Assembly: GCA_030536515.1 (NCBI GenBank)
Contig: JAUNPV010000001.1
Span: forward strand, 1-64,000
Direction of reading: 5' to 3'
DNA: 64,000 nt
Source of the DNA: Eubacteriales bacterium
Lineage (GTDB): Bacteria > Bacillota > Clostridia > Oscillospirales > Oscillospiraceae
Shown: positions 6,936 through 14,542 of the stretch, in pieces
Layout: each line of letters begins with the position of its first letter
How positions within the stretch are numbered: position 1 is the first letter of the stretch
Position numbers and translations under genes: made by a program
Notes under the pieces: model-generated
The model's input: the letters and a program-made list of their open reading frames with translations, nothing else
The model's database searches: none
Told to the model about the DNA's origin: nothing

Positions 6936-9212
6936 ATGGCTTTGAAGGGTCTCGATATTTTTAAGCTGTCTCCTAAGAAGAACTGCAAGGAGTGCGGCAG
7001 CCCCACCTGTATGGCATTCTGCATGAAGGTGGCGCAGGGCGCTGTTGAAATCAGCAAGTGCCCCTACTTCTCTGATGATGCAAAGGCAATGCTCAACGAG
7101 CAGACTGCGCCTCCCATGAAGACCATCACCGTGGGCGAGCACAAGCTGGGCGGCGAGACCGTCCTGTACCGTCACGAGAAGACTCTGGTCAACAAGAACC
7201 TGTTCGCTGTGGCCGTGGGCACCAGCCTGTCCGCCGAGGAGGCCGACAAGAAGCTGGCCGAGCTGCAGAAGGTGGATTACGAGCGTATCGGCGAGCGGAT
7301 GCACGTGGAGTGCGTCTTTGTCGCCAACACCCAGAATGACCCCGCCGTCTACGCCGCTCTGGTTGAGAAGGCCGCCAAGGTTGGCCGCACCCTGATTCTG
7401 GAGTGCTGGGACGTGGAGTGCGCCAAGGCTGCTCTGGCCGTGGCCGGCACCAACGTCATCCTGGACGGCGCTACCCCCGCCAACTGGGAGGCTATGAACG
7501 CTGTGGCCACCGAGGCCAAGGTTGCTCTGGGCGTTCACGCCGACAGCATCTCCGACCTGTACGACACCGTTAAGAATCTGGAAGCCAAGGGCAACAAGAA
7601 CCTGGTTCTGGATGTCACCGCCGCCACCGCCAAGGAAACCCTGAAGAACGCTGTGCTGGTCCGCCGCACCGCTCTGAAGGACGGCGACCGCAGCTTCGGC
7701 TACCCCTCCATCGTCAACGTGGCCCGCATCGCCAAGGGCGACGACCGGCTGCAGACTGCCTACGCCTCCATGTTTGTCGAGCGCTACGGCTCCATCATCG
7801 TCATGGAGAACATGACCTACGCCCAGGCCCTGCCTCTGTACGGCCTGCGCCAGAACATCTTCACCGATCCTCAGAAGCCCATGAAGGTGGAGTCCAAGAT
7901 TTACCCCCTGAACGGCGCTGACGAGAACAGCCCCTGCGTGCTGACCGTTGACTTCGCCCTGACCTACTTCCTGGTCTCCGGCGAGCTGGAGCGCTCCAAT
8001 GTGCCCGTCAACCTCATCATCACCGATGCCTCCGGTATGTCCGTGCTGACTGCCTGGGCTGCCGGTAAGTTCTCCTCCTCCACCGTCAAGAAGACCATCG
8101 AGGAGCTGGACGTTGAGAACAAGATTAAGAACCGCACCCTGATCATCCCCGGCAAGGTGGCCGTGATGAAGGGCGAAATCCAGGAGAAGCTGCCCGGCTG
8201 GAACGTGGTCGTCGGCACCCTGGAGGCTGTGCAGATTCCCAAGTACATGAAGGACAAGGAGTACGAGGGCGCTGCCGCTGCCGCCGCCGCCGAGAACGCC
8301 GCCAAGGCTGCCTCCGGTGTCAAGGAGGAGGTCAAGGAGCTGTCCTTCGACGAGCTGCTGGCCACCAAGGTTCCCGCCATCGAGGTTGTTGACATGGGTG
8401 TCAAGTACAAGGGCCACAACCCCGAGTCCCAGACCTTCGTCACCATCGGCGAGCGGATTCACTGCATCTCCCCCGCCATCCGCAAGGCCATGGACGAGCG
8501 TGACCCCGCTCCCATCCTGAAGCGTGCCGCCGAGCAGATTGCCGCCGGTGCCACCTACCTGGATGTCAACATCGGACCTGCCGAGAAGGACGGCCCCGAG
8601 CGCATGATGTGGGCTGTGAAGCTGCTGCAGGAGAACTTCAACAACGTGCCTCTGGCTCTGGATACCGCCAACAAGAAGGCCATCGAGGCCGGTATCAAGG
8701 TCTACAACCGGACCAACGGCAAGCCCATCGTCAACTCCGCTGACGCAGGCTCCCGTATCTCCTACATCGACCTGGCCGCTGCCAACGACGCCATCTGCAT
8801 CGCCCTGTGCTCTGCCGACGGCATCGCCAAGGACAACGACGAGCGCATGAAGCACTGCCACAATATGCTGGAGCGCGGTATGTCCCTGGGCATGACCTCC
8901 GACGACCTGTGGTTCGACCCCCTGTTCCTGGTGGTCAAGGGTATGCAGGACAAGCAGATGGACGTGCTGAACGCCATCAAGCTGTTCGCCGACGAGGGCC
9001 TGAAGTCCACCGGCGGCCTGTCCAACAACAGTAACGGCGCCCCCAAGACCGTCCGTCCCATCATGGACTCCGCTCTGGTGGCCATGTGCATGATGCAGGG
9101 CCTGACCTCCGCCATCGTCAACCCCTGCGACCTGCGCCTGATGGAGACCATCAAGTCCTGCGACATCTTCAAGAACCACGTCCTGTACTCCGACAGCTAC
9201 CTGGACCTGTAA
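6936..9212 (+). CDS. AcsC-AcsE fusion: CFeSP large subunit plus methyl-H4folate methyltransferase
   Basis: A 758-residue two-enzyme fusion. Residues 1 to about 443 are AcsC: an N-terminal [4Fe-4S] motif (Cys17, Cys20, Cys25, Cys42), a TIM barrel, and a C-terminal corrinoid-binding domain. An Ala-rich linker (about 443-465) and a short acidic stretch follow. Residues from about 499 to 758 are a complete pterin-binding methyltransferase like AcsE/MeTr: TIGERIH, YLDVNIGPA, LALDTANKKAIEAG, NSADAG, WFDPLFL and GLSNNSNG. In the characterised acetogens these are separate genes. No internal stop or frameshift is visible and spacing to acsD is 20 bp with AAGGAGG. The fusion would tether methyl donor site and cobalamin. 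Confidence 0.92.
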   Translation: MALKGLDIFKLSPKKNCKECGSPTCMAFCMKVAQGAVEISKCPYFSDDAKAMLNEQTAPPMKTITVGEHKLGGETVLYRHEKTLVNKNLFAVAVGTSLSAEEADKKLAELQKVDYERIGERMHVECVFVANTQNDPAVYAALVEKAAKVGRTLILECWDVECAKAALAVAGTNVILDGATPANWEAMNAVATEAKVALGVHADSISDLYDTVKNLEAKGNKNLVLDVTAATAKETLKNAVLVRRTALKDGDRSFGYPSIVNVARIAKGDDRLQTAYASMFVERYGSIIVMENMTYAQALPLYGLRQNIFTDPQKPMKVESKIYPLNGADENSPCVLTVDFALTYFLVSGELERSNVPVNLIITDASGMSVLTAWAAGKFSSSTVKKTIEELDVENKIKNRTLIIPGKVAVMKGEIQEKLPGWNVVVGTLEAVQIPKYMKDKEYEGAAAAAAAENAAKAASGVKEEVKELSFDELLATKVPAIEVVDMGVKYKGHNPESQTFVTIGERIHCISPAIRKAMDERDPAPILKRAAEQIAAGATYLDVNIGPAEKDGPERMMWAVKLLQENFNNVPLALDTANKKAIEAGIKVYNRTNGKPIVNSADAGSRISYIDLAAANDAICIALCSADGIAKDNDERMKHCHNMLERGMSLGMTSDDLWFDPLFLVVKGMQDKQMDVLNAIKLFADEGLKSTGGLSNNSNGAPKTVRPIMDSALVAMCMMQGLTSAIVNPCDLRLMETIKSCDIFKNHVLYSDSYLDL

Positions 9213-9249
9213 TTCATTCTTCCAAAGATTACATCATTTCCCGCATCAG

Positions 9250-9283
9250 ACAGCCGGGAGGGACCTCCCTCCCGGCTGTTTTT
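9250..9283 (+). terminator. Terminator after acsC-acsE
   Basis: A stem of 12 or more bp (ACAGCCGGGAGG / CTCCCGGCTGT) is followed by TTTTT. It closes the metF-cooC-acsD-acsCE transcription unit. Confidence 0.85.
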
Positions 9284-9355
9284 ACACTCCGTAGGGAACG
9301 GATTTATCCGTTCCGCTTTTGCCGGAGTCCGTCAACTGCAAATGGGGGGACGCAG

Positions 9356-9799
9356 ATGCAATACCCGCGGCGAAAAAGAACCCGGCTGTGTGGCTATGAT
9401 TACAGTACGACGAATGTGTACTATGTGACCGTCTGCACTGGGCAGAAGGCTCCAATCTTTGGAGAACCGGGGAACCTCAGCTGCTTCGGAAGGATTGCCA
9501 AGGAGGAAATGGAGCATTTGCCCTCCCGTTACCGGGATGTCAGGGTGGATGCATTTGCGGTCATGCCCAACCATATCCATGTAATCCTGGCTATTGGGTG
9601 CAGCGGCCCGATGCAGACTGCGAAAAATCCAACGCTTTCCTCGGTGATTGCGCTGTATAAAGCGGGGGTATCCAGACGCATCCATCAGCTCGACCCGTCA
9701 GTAAAGGTCTGGCAAACATCTTTCTACGATGAGATTATCAAAAATCAGCGGCACTATCTGGCAGCCTGGAATTACGTTGCTGGGAATCCGCAGAAGTAA
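9356..9799 (+). CDS. REP-associated tyrosine transposase (RAYT, IS200/Y1 family)
   Basis: A 147-residue Y1-type HUH single-strand DNA nuclease. The HUH motif is in MPNHIHVIL (about residues 62-70). The C-terminal helix FYDEIIKNQRHYLAAWNY carries candidate catalytic tyrosines, followed by the family-typical NP motif (AGNPQK). The N-terminus (RRKRTRLCGYDY..YYVTVCT) fits RAYT proteins. The start at 9356 has GGGGGGA 5 nt upstream; the longer frame overlaps acsC-acsE out of frame. RAYT proteins bind and cleave REP hairpins carrying a GTAG foot, the exact architecture of the flanking repeats. The gene looks intact. Confidence 0.9.
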   Translation: MQYPRRKRTRLCGYDYSTTNVYYVTVCTGQKAPIFGEPGNLSCFGRIAKEEMEHLPSRYRDVRVDAFAVMPNHIHVILAIGCSGPMQTAKNPTLSSVIALYKAGVSRRIHQLDPSVKVWQTSFYDEIIKNQRHYLAAWNYVAGNPQK

Positions 9800-9822
9800 C
9801 CGGAAATCCCAGCCTGTGGTGC

Positions 9823-9849
9823 AAAAATATGGCCGGAGGCCATATTTTT
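9823..9849 (+). terminator. Terminator after the RAYT gene
   Basis: AAAAATATGGCC pairs with GGCCATATTTTT around a 3-nt loop. The hairpin is symmetrical and can work on both strands. Confidence 0.7.
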
Positions 9850-9896
9850 GACGGAACGGATAAATCCGTTCCCTACGTTAGCAAGGAGGAAGTCCA

Positions 9897-10310
9897 ATGA
9901 AAAAATCTGTCAACATCATCCTGGCCTGTTTGCTGATTCTGCTGGGAATTGTGAGCTATCGCAGCAGCAGGCCCAGGGCGTTGGATCAGTGCTTTCCCCA
10001 GGGGCCGTGGGAGAGCGTGGCGGTGCGCAGCTTTTCGCCGGTGGCGGGGGAGACGGTGTCCGGGTATGCGCTGGACATGAGCGCCCGGGAGCTCCGGGAG
10101 GCTATGGCGGGGGTCACCGTGTTCCGTGGGCAGAAGGCCGAGGGCCGGACCGGCCCCAGCATTTCCCTGGAGATTGCAGTCGGCGGCCAGCAGATGCTCG
10201 CTGAAATCGGCGAGGACGGCACCGTTGCCCTCTGCGACAGCCAGGCCCGGTGGACCTGGTGGCGGGCGCTGGACGGGAAGCTGTACCAGCGGCTCACCGA
10301 GCAGTGGTGA
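9897..10310 (+). CDS. Membrane-anchored protein of unknown function
   Basis: A 137-residue protein with a single N-terminal hydrophobic segment (about residues 5-20) after two lysines, and no lipobox. The rest is a soluble extracytoplasmic domain with Trp-rich end (WTWWRALDGKLYQRL). AGGAGG lies 8-9 nt upstream. I do not recognise the family. It sits between the RAYT unit and the acsB-like gene, so it may have been separated from the corrinoid operon by the RAYT insertion. The 130 bp that follow contain no visible gene or clear terminator. Confidence 0.65.
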   Translation: MKKSVNIILACLLILLGIVSYRSSRPRALDQCFPQGPWESVAVRSFSPVAGETVSGYALDMSARELREAMAGVTVFRGQKAEGRTGPSISLEIAVGGQQMLAEIGEDGTVALCDSQARWTWWRALDGKLYQRLTEQW

Positions 10311-10440
10311 TACAAAAACGAAAACGATGCTTCGGCCAGGTGCCGGGGCTTGAGATAGAGGGAAGCTCTGAACAGGCCGGACAGCGGGTCCTGCCCATTG
10401 CATCAGAGCGTCCACAGGACAAAACCTGGGAGGAACGAAA

Positions 10441-11316
10441 ATGAGTGTTTTGACCGATTTGATTTTCAGCGGTGCCAGTGCCATGGCAGGGCTTGCCGAG
10501 GGCGCTGTGAAGGATGCCGTTGACAAGTACGGCCCGGAGAAGGCGGTGGCCTTCCCCGATACTGCCTACTATTTTCCTGCCATTTACGCCACCACCGGCC
10601 TGAAGGTGGAGACTCTGGAGGACCTGACCCCCTGCGTGGCCGTCATCCGGAGCCTGATTGTCAGCCAGCCTGACCTGAGCCAGGCGCTGAATGCAGGCCT
10701 GGCCGCGGCCCTGGCTGCTGAGATTCTGGAGGGGCTTAAATGCCTGGACGAGGGCCGGGCCGCCGGGAGCCTGTCCGACCAGGCGGTCCGCACCCTGGCT
10801 ATGGCCGCCGTTCCCGGGGTGGCGGTGGTGTTTGGCAGCGCCGACAAGGCCGGGGAGCTGGCGGACATTGTCCGGGACTACCAGGCCCGGGGGCTTCTGA
10901 CCTTCCTGGTGGGCGATGCCATCGAGCAGTGCGCCCAGGAGGGGGTGGAACTGGGGCCGGAGAAGCAGGTGCTGCCTCTGGGCCACGACGTGACGGCACT
11001 TGCCCACCTGGGCTCGGCGGCGGTGCGCACCGCCATGCTGTGCGGCGGCGTTCAGCCCGGGGACCTGGCGGGGCTGCTGACCTACACCAAGACCTCCATG
11101 CCCGCCTTCCTCAACACCTTCGGCACCATCGATGCGGTGGTGATTTCCGTAGGGGCCGGGGCCATTGCCCTGGGCTTCCCGGTGGTGGTGGACATCGACC
11201 TGGGCGAAAACCAGATTCCCGGCACCCTGGAATCCGTGTGCGACCACAGCAAGACCGTGAACCGGTCCCTGGAGCTGCGGGAAATTCTGCGCCGGGAGGA
11301 TGAGCAGGCACCGTAA
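10441..11316 (+). CDS. Stand-alone N-terminal domain of acetyl-CoA synthase AcsB
   Basis: A 291-residue protein matching by memory the first domain (about residues 1-310) of the acetogen ACS alpha subunit: GPEKAVAFPDTAYYFPAI near the start, AVPGVAVVFGSADKAGEL, FLVGDAIEQC, MLCGGVQPGD and DLGENQIPGTLES. In ACS this domain contacts CO dehydrogenase and the CO channel. It ends at the domain boundary. The A-cluster domains with their cysteines are absent, and the sequence beyond the stop is a family C repeat and an unrelated gene. A GGGAGG ribosome site precedes ATG 10441. It could be a split ACS subunit, a regulator, or a remnant; the intact frame argues against recent decay. Confidence 0.82.
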   Translation: MSVLTDLIFSGASAMAGLAEGAVKDAVDKYGPEKAVAFPDTAYYFPAIYATTGLKVETLEDLTPCVAVIRSLIVSQPDLSQALNAGLAAALAAEILEGLKCLDEGRAAGSLSDQAVRTLAMAAVPGVAVVFGSADKAGELADIVRDYQARGLLTFLVGDAIEQCAQEGVELGPEKQVLPLGHDVTALAHLGSAAVRTAMLCGGVQPGDLAGLLTYTKTSMPAFLNTFGTIDAVVISVGAGAIALGFPVVVDIDLGENQIPGTLESVCDHSKTVNRSLELREILRREDEQAP

Positions 11317-11343
11317 TGGTTCGTAATGCCTGAAACTATGTAC

Positions 11344-11409
11344 TGTCATTGCGAGCCAGTCCTCAGACTGGCGTGGCAATCCGCCTCCCCTCTGGTTGTG
11401 GCAATGACA
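11344..11409. repeat. Family C repeat (TGTCATTGCGA ends), short form
   Basis: It starts TGTCATTGCGAGCCAG and ends GGCAATGACA, with a CCAGTC-CTCA-GACTGG hairpin inside. Only the outer arms are present. Confidence 0.75.
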
Positions 11410-11490
11410 ATCTATCGCTTTCGCCGATAGAAACCAGCTGAGGTAGCTTGTCCTCAGGCCGCCGCACGGTGCCGCTGGCCATAAAAACAC

Positions 11491-11526
11491 AGAGCCTGCA
11501 TCCCCCAATGAGAGGATGCAGGCTCT
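11491..11526 (-). terminator. Terminator of the XRE regulator, possibly bidirectional
   Basis: A 13-bp stem (AGAGCCTGCATCC / GGATGCAGGCTCT) has T-runs on both sides. It lies just past the stop of the minus-strand regulator and also faces the acsB-like gene. Confidence 0.75.
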
Positions 11527-11532
11527 TTATTT

Positions 11533-11772
11533 TTAATCCAGCCCCTCGAAAAAGGCATCGTAGGGGCAGCGGTAGAACTTTTTCAGCTCCACCAGAACGC
11601 TGATACGGATGTTTAACTGCCCGGCCTCGTACTTTTCGTAGGTGGTTCGGCCGATATCACAGCCCCGCCGCTGAAGCTCGGCGCAGACCTTCTCCTGGGA
11701 CAGCCCGGCCGCCTTGCGGAGTCTGCGGAGATTGTCCCCCATATTTCTGTCCCGTCTGATTTTCTGTTCCAT
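11533..11772 (-). CDS. XRE-family HTH transcriptional regulator
   Basis: A 79-residue single-domain repressor-like protein. A helix-turn-helix spans about residues 12-66 (LRRLRKAAGLSQEKV ... IGRTTYEKYEAGQ). The start at 11772 has AGGTGAT just upstream; the in-frame ATG at 11787 has no ribosome site. It is divergent from a 68-residue gene, and the shared intergenic region carries a perfect 14-bp inverted repeat, the likely operator. The regulated gene may be that partner and itself. Confidence 0.85.
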   Translation of the reverse strand: MEQKIRRDRNMGDNLRRLRKAAGLSQEKVCAELQRRGCDIGRTTYEKYEAGQLNIRISVLVELKKFYRCPYDAFFEGLD

Positions 11773-11786
11773 GGAATCACCTGCCA

Positions 11787-11866
11787 TTTTTGACCAGTAT
11801 TGGTTGCAATCATGGCTATTCTATGCTATAATGCCTGATGATATTGACCGCTATACTGGTCAAAAA
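11787..11866. promoter_or_regulatory. Divergent regulatory region with 14-bp inverted repeat
   Basis: TTTTTGACCAGTAT at 11787-11800 is exactly inverted at 11853-11866. Between them a promoter faces right (TTGCAA 11804-11809, 17 bp, TATAAT 11827-11832). The arms are 52 bp apart and flank the promoter, as expected for looping or dual operator half-sites of the XRE regulator. Confidence 0.7.
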
Positions 11867-11886
11867 TAAAAAAGGAGGATGAAAAA

Positions 11887-12093
11887 GTGGATAAATCAGT
11901 CGGGCTGGAAACCATGGCCGCACAAATCAAGCAGGCCGATACCATGGAGTTGGAGGCGATTATGCAGCTGATTGAGGCCCAGTACCGGGAGCGGTTCCCG
12001 GATTGGGAGGTGCATTATCTTGCCCTGCCGAAAAATGACCAGAAGCAGAGAAAGAGAATTCTGGACTGGATAGCCGAAAATGTAAAAGCGTAA
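11887..12093 (+). CDS. 68-residue protein of unknown function
   Basis: A small, mostly helical charged protein beginning at GTG 11887 with AAAGGAGG 8-9 nt upstream. The C-terminal part (KNDQKQRKRILDWI) is amphipathic. There is no signal peptide and no recognised domain. It is transcribed from a strong promoter inside the XRE operator region and ends in a strong terminator, so it forms a regulator-target pair with the XRE gene. Confidence 0.7.
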   Translation: MDKSVGLETMAAQIKQADTMELEAIMQLIEAQYRERFPDWEVHYLALPKNDQKQRKRILDWIAENVKA

Positions 12094-12100
12094 TAAACAG

Positions 12101-12144
12101 AGCAGCCCCTTCTCAGATTGAGAGGGGCTGCTCGATACTTTTTT
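12101..12144 (+). terminator. Terminator after the 68-residue gene
   Basis: AGCAGCCCCTTCTCA pairs with TGAGAGGGGCTGCT (one bulge); a TTTTTT run follows about ten bases later. Confidence 0.75.
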
Positions 12145-12157
12145 ACGCCATATCCAA

Positions 12158-12186
12158 TAGACAAGCCGGGGCTTTTGTGATACAAT
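12158..12186 (+). promoter_or_regulatory. Promoter for acsV (RACo)
   Basis: TAGACA (12158-12163) and TACAAT (12181-12186) are 17 bp apart, 38 bp upstream of the acsV start. Confidence 0.55.
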
Positions 12187-12223
12187 AAAAGAAAATGCCT
12201 GTGTTCAGGAAGGAGACATCTTT

Positions 12224-14152
12224 ATGCCCAAAGTGGTATTTCAAATTGAAGGCGGCAATCCGGTGACCGTCGAGTGCAACGTCGGCGACAATCTGCTGGG
12301 GCTGGCCCGGCGGGCCAATGTGGCCATTGACGCGCCCTGCTCCGGCAACGGCTCCTGCGGCAAGTGCCGGGTGAAGCTGGTGGAGGGGCAGCTGGAGGCG
12401 GTGAAGAGCCGCCATATTTCCGACGAGGAGTTCGCCGAGGGCTGGCGGCTCAGCTGCAGCAGCAAGGTGCTGGGGGACTGCACGGTGTTCGTGCCGGACA
12501 TCGCCTCGGCCTACCAGAGCCGGATGAAAACCGCCGACCTGTCCTCCCCCAAGGAAATCGCCATTTTCGAGGAGTGCCAGCAGGGCCTCCAGGCCAGCGG
12601 CATTCACTTTGAGAACAATTACCGGGCTCTGGTGCTGACCATGGCCGAGCCCACCCTGGACGACACCATGCCCGACAACGAGCGGCTCACCTGGGCCATC
12701 GAGGAGGCCGTCGGAACACTGCACGTCCACATCCCCTTCTCCGTCATGGTCCGTCTGGCCTCCACCCTGCGGGAGCACCGTTTCCACGTCTGCGTCAAGG
12801 GCGAGGTCCGGGGGGACACCTTCTACTGCATGGAAATCGGCGGCCCTGAGGACACCGCCATGGTGGCCTGCGCCATCGACATCGGCACCACCACCGTCAC
12901 CATGGTGCTGGCCGACCTGGAAAGCGGCAGGCTGCTGGCCAAGGGCTCCTCCGGCAACGGCCAGATTCGCTACGGCGCTGATGTCATCAACCGCATCATC
13001 GAGCAGGGCCGTCCCGGCGGCAAGAAGAAGCTCCAGGACGCTATCATCAAGGAGACCCTGACCCCCATTCTCGCCGGTCTGTGCAAAAGCGCCGGTATCT
13101 CCGCCCGGAGCATCCTGCGGCTGTGCATCGGCGCAAACACCACCATGAACCACCTTCTGCTGGGCGTGGATGCCTCGCCAGTGCGGATGGAGCCCTACAT
13201 CCCCAGCTTCTTCGGCTGGGACGGCCTGCTGGCCGGGGACCTGCGGCTGCCTGCCAACCCCTTGGCCCCGGTGCTGCTGGCGCCCAACATCGGCTCCTAC
13301 GTGGGCGGCGACATCACCGCCGGTACCCTGGCCGCCGGATTCTGGGACAAGGAGGAGATGAGCCTGTTCATCGACCTGGGCACCAACGGCGAGCTGGTGT
13401 TCGGCAACCGGGATTTTCTGATGAGCTGCGCCTGCTCCGCCGGGCCTGCCTTTGAGGGCGGCGACATTTCCTGTGGTATGCGGGCCACCGACGGAGCCGT
13501 GGAGGCCGCCGTCATTGACAAGGACACCATGGAGCCCACCCTCACCGTCATCGGTGACGAGGGCCAGGAGGTGGTAGGCATCTGCGGCTCCGGCATCATC
13601 GACATGATTTCCGAGCTGTTCCGCTGCGGCATCATCAACGCCAAGGGCCTGTTCGTCCGGGAGGGGGAGCGTGTCAAGCACGATGCCCACGGCATGGGCC
13701 GCTACGTGCTGGCCACCGCCGGGGAAAGCGCCACCGGCCGGGAGGTCTCCCTGAACGAGGTGGACATTGACAACTTCATCCGGGCCAAGGGGGCCATCTT
13801 CTCCGCCATTGACACCTTGCTGTCCTCAGTGGACATGAGCGTGGACATGATTGACCGGGTGTATGTGGCCGGCGGCATTGGTTCCGGCATTAACATGAAA
13901 AATGCCGTAAACATCGGAATGTTCCCGGATGTGGATATTGAAAAGTTCCATTATATCGGAAATTCCTCCCTCACCGGCGCTTACGCCATGGTCCTCAGCG
14001 ACCAGGCCAACGCCAAGACCGCCGAGGTGGCCGCCAACATGACCTATCTGGAGCTGTCCACCCACCCGGGGTACATGGATTCCTTCGTGGCCGCCTGCTT
14101 CCTGCCCCACACCAATGCAAAGCTGTTCCCCAACAGCCGTCAGGAATACTAA
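12224..14152 (+). CDS. Reductive activator of corrinoid protein (RACo, AcsV)
   Basis: A 642-residue ATP-dependent activator that rescues inactive Co(II) corrinoid of CFeSP. The N-terminal [2Fe-2S] ferredoxin domain has Cys39, Cys45, Cys48 and Cys78. A linker follows, then an ASKHA-fold ATPase domain from about residue 215 (CAIDIGTTTVTMVLADLE, SLFIDLGTNGELVFG, GICGSGIIDM, YVAGGIGSG). Length and order match RACo. GGAAGGAGA precedes ATG 12224. The next gene starts one base after its stop, so the VOC, GyrI-like and DUF3786 genes probably form one operon with it. This supports a working CFeSP in this organism. Confidence 0.92.
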   Translation: MPKVVFQIEGGNPVTVECNVGDNLLGLARRANVAIDAPCSGNGSCGKCRVKLVEGQLEAVKSRHISDEEFAEGWRLSCSSKVLGDCTVFVPDIASAYQSRMKTADLSSPKEIAIFEECQQGLQASGIHFENNYRALVLTMAEPTLDDTMPDNERLTWAIEEAVGTLHVHIPFSVMVRLASTLREHRFHVCVKGEVRGDTFYCMEIGGPEDTAMVACAIDIGTTTVTMVLADLESGRLLAKGSSGNGQIRYGADVINRIIEQGRPGGKKKLQDAIIKETLTPILAGLCKSAGISARSILRLCIGANTTMNHLLLGVDASPVRMEPYIPSFFGWDGLLAGDLRLPANPLAPVLLAPNIGSYVGGDITAGTLAAGFWDKEEMSLFIDLGTNGELVFGNRDFLMSCACSAGPAFEGGDISCGMRATDGAVEAAVIDKDTMEPTLTVIGDEGQEVVGICGSGIIDMISELFRCGIINAKGLFVREGERVKHDAHGMGRYVLATAGESATGREVSLNEVDIDNFIRAKGAIFSAIDTLLSSVDMSVDMIDRVYVAGGIGSGINMKNAVNIGMFPDVDIEKFHYIGNSSLTGAYAMVLSDQANAKTAEVAANMTYLELSTHPGYMDSFVAACFLPHTNAKLFPNSRQEY

Positions 14153-14153
14153 A

Positions 14154-14534
14154 ATGGAGCTGAATCAGATTCACCACGTGGCCATCATCTGCTCAGACTA
14201 CGCCAAAGCCAAAGAATTCTATGTGGAAAAGCTGGGGCTTCCCCTCCTTCGGGAGGTCTACCGGGAAAACCGCCGGGACTGGATTCTGACCCTGGGTGCC
14301 GGGGGCGTGGAGATTGAGCTGTTCATTATGGATAATCCGCCCCGGCGGGTCAGCAACCCCGAGGCCCGGGGCCTGCGGCACCTGGCCTTCCGGGTGGCAG
14401 ACATGGATGAGGCCGTGGCCTGGCTGAATGGAAAGGGCATCGCCACCGAGCCGGTCCGGCTGGACCCCTACACCAACAAACCCATGACCTTCTTCCGGGA
14501 CCCCGACGGGCTGCCCCTGGAACTGCATGAATGA
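14154..14534 (+). CDS. VOC/glyoxalase-family protein, YaeR-like
   Basis: A 126-residue single VOC module. Likely metal ligands are His in QIHHVAI, Glu in GVEIELF, His in LRHLAF and Glu in LELHE, the pattern of metal-dependent VOC enzymes such as YaeR. ATG 14154 starts directly after the acsV stop (14150-14152). Its stop overlaps an ATG of the following frame. Function in the corrinoid operon is unknown. Confidence 0.85.
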   Translation: MELNQIHHVAIICSDYAKAKEFYVEKLGLPLLREVYRENRRDWILTLGAGGVEIELFIMDNPPRRVSNPEARGLRHLAFRVADMDEAVAWLNGKGIATEPVRLDPYTNKPMTFFRDPDGLPLELHE

Positions 14535-14542
14535 GGTGCACT

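Larger units (their letters stand above)
9291..9876. mobile_element. RAYT transposase unit flanked by inverted family B REPs
   Basis: The RAYT gene at 9356-9799 is bracketed by GTAG plus GGAACGGAT/ATCCGTTCC hairpin (9291-9314) and the exact inverted copy ending CTAC (9853-9876). Both lie outside the gene and its terminator. The unit is 586 bp and sits between acsC-acsE and a downstream hypothetical gene. The same REP sequence occurs in inverted pairs at 3340, 48202, 52478 and 63482, and singly at 15877. This matches the known arrangement of REP-associated tyrosine transposases with their cognate REPs. Confidence 0.85.

Noticed and set aside
6912..9179. A 755-codon minus-strand frame opposite acsC-acsE
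   Set aside because: Antisense shadow of strongly biased codons; its translation is repetitive Gly/Val/Leu/His with no motif.
11317..11532. Frameshifted remainder of acsB downstream of the stop at 11316
   Set aside because: The sequence is a family C repeat, a terminator and the XRE gene; no frame on either strand shows A-cluster motifs.
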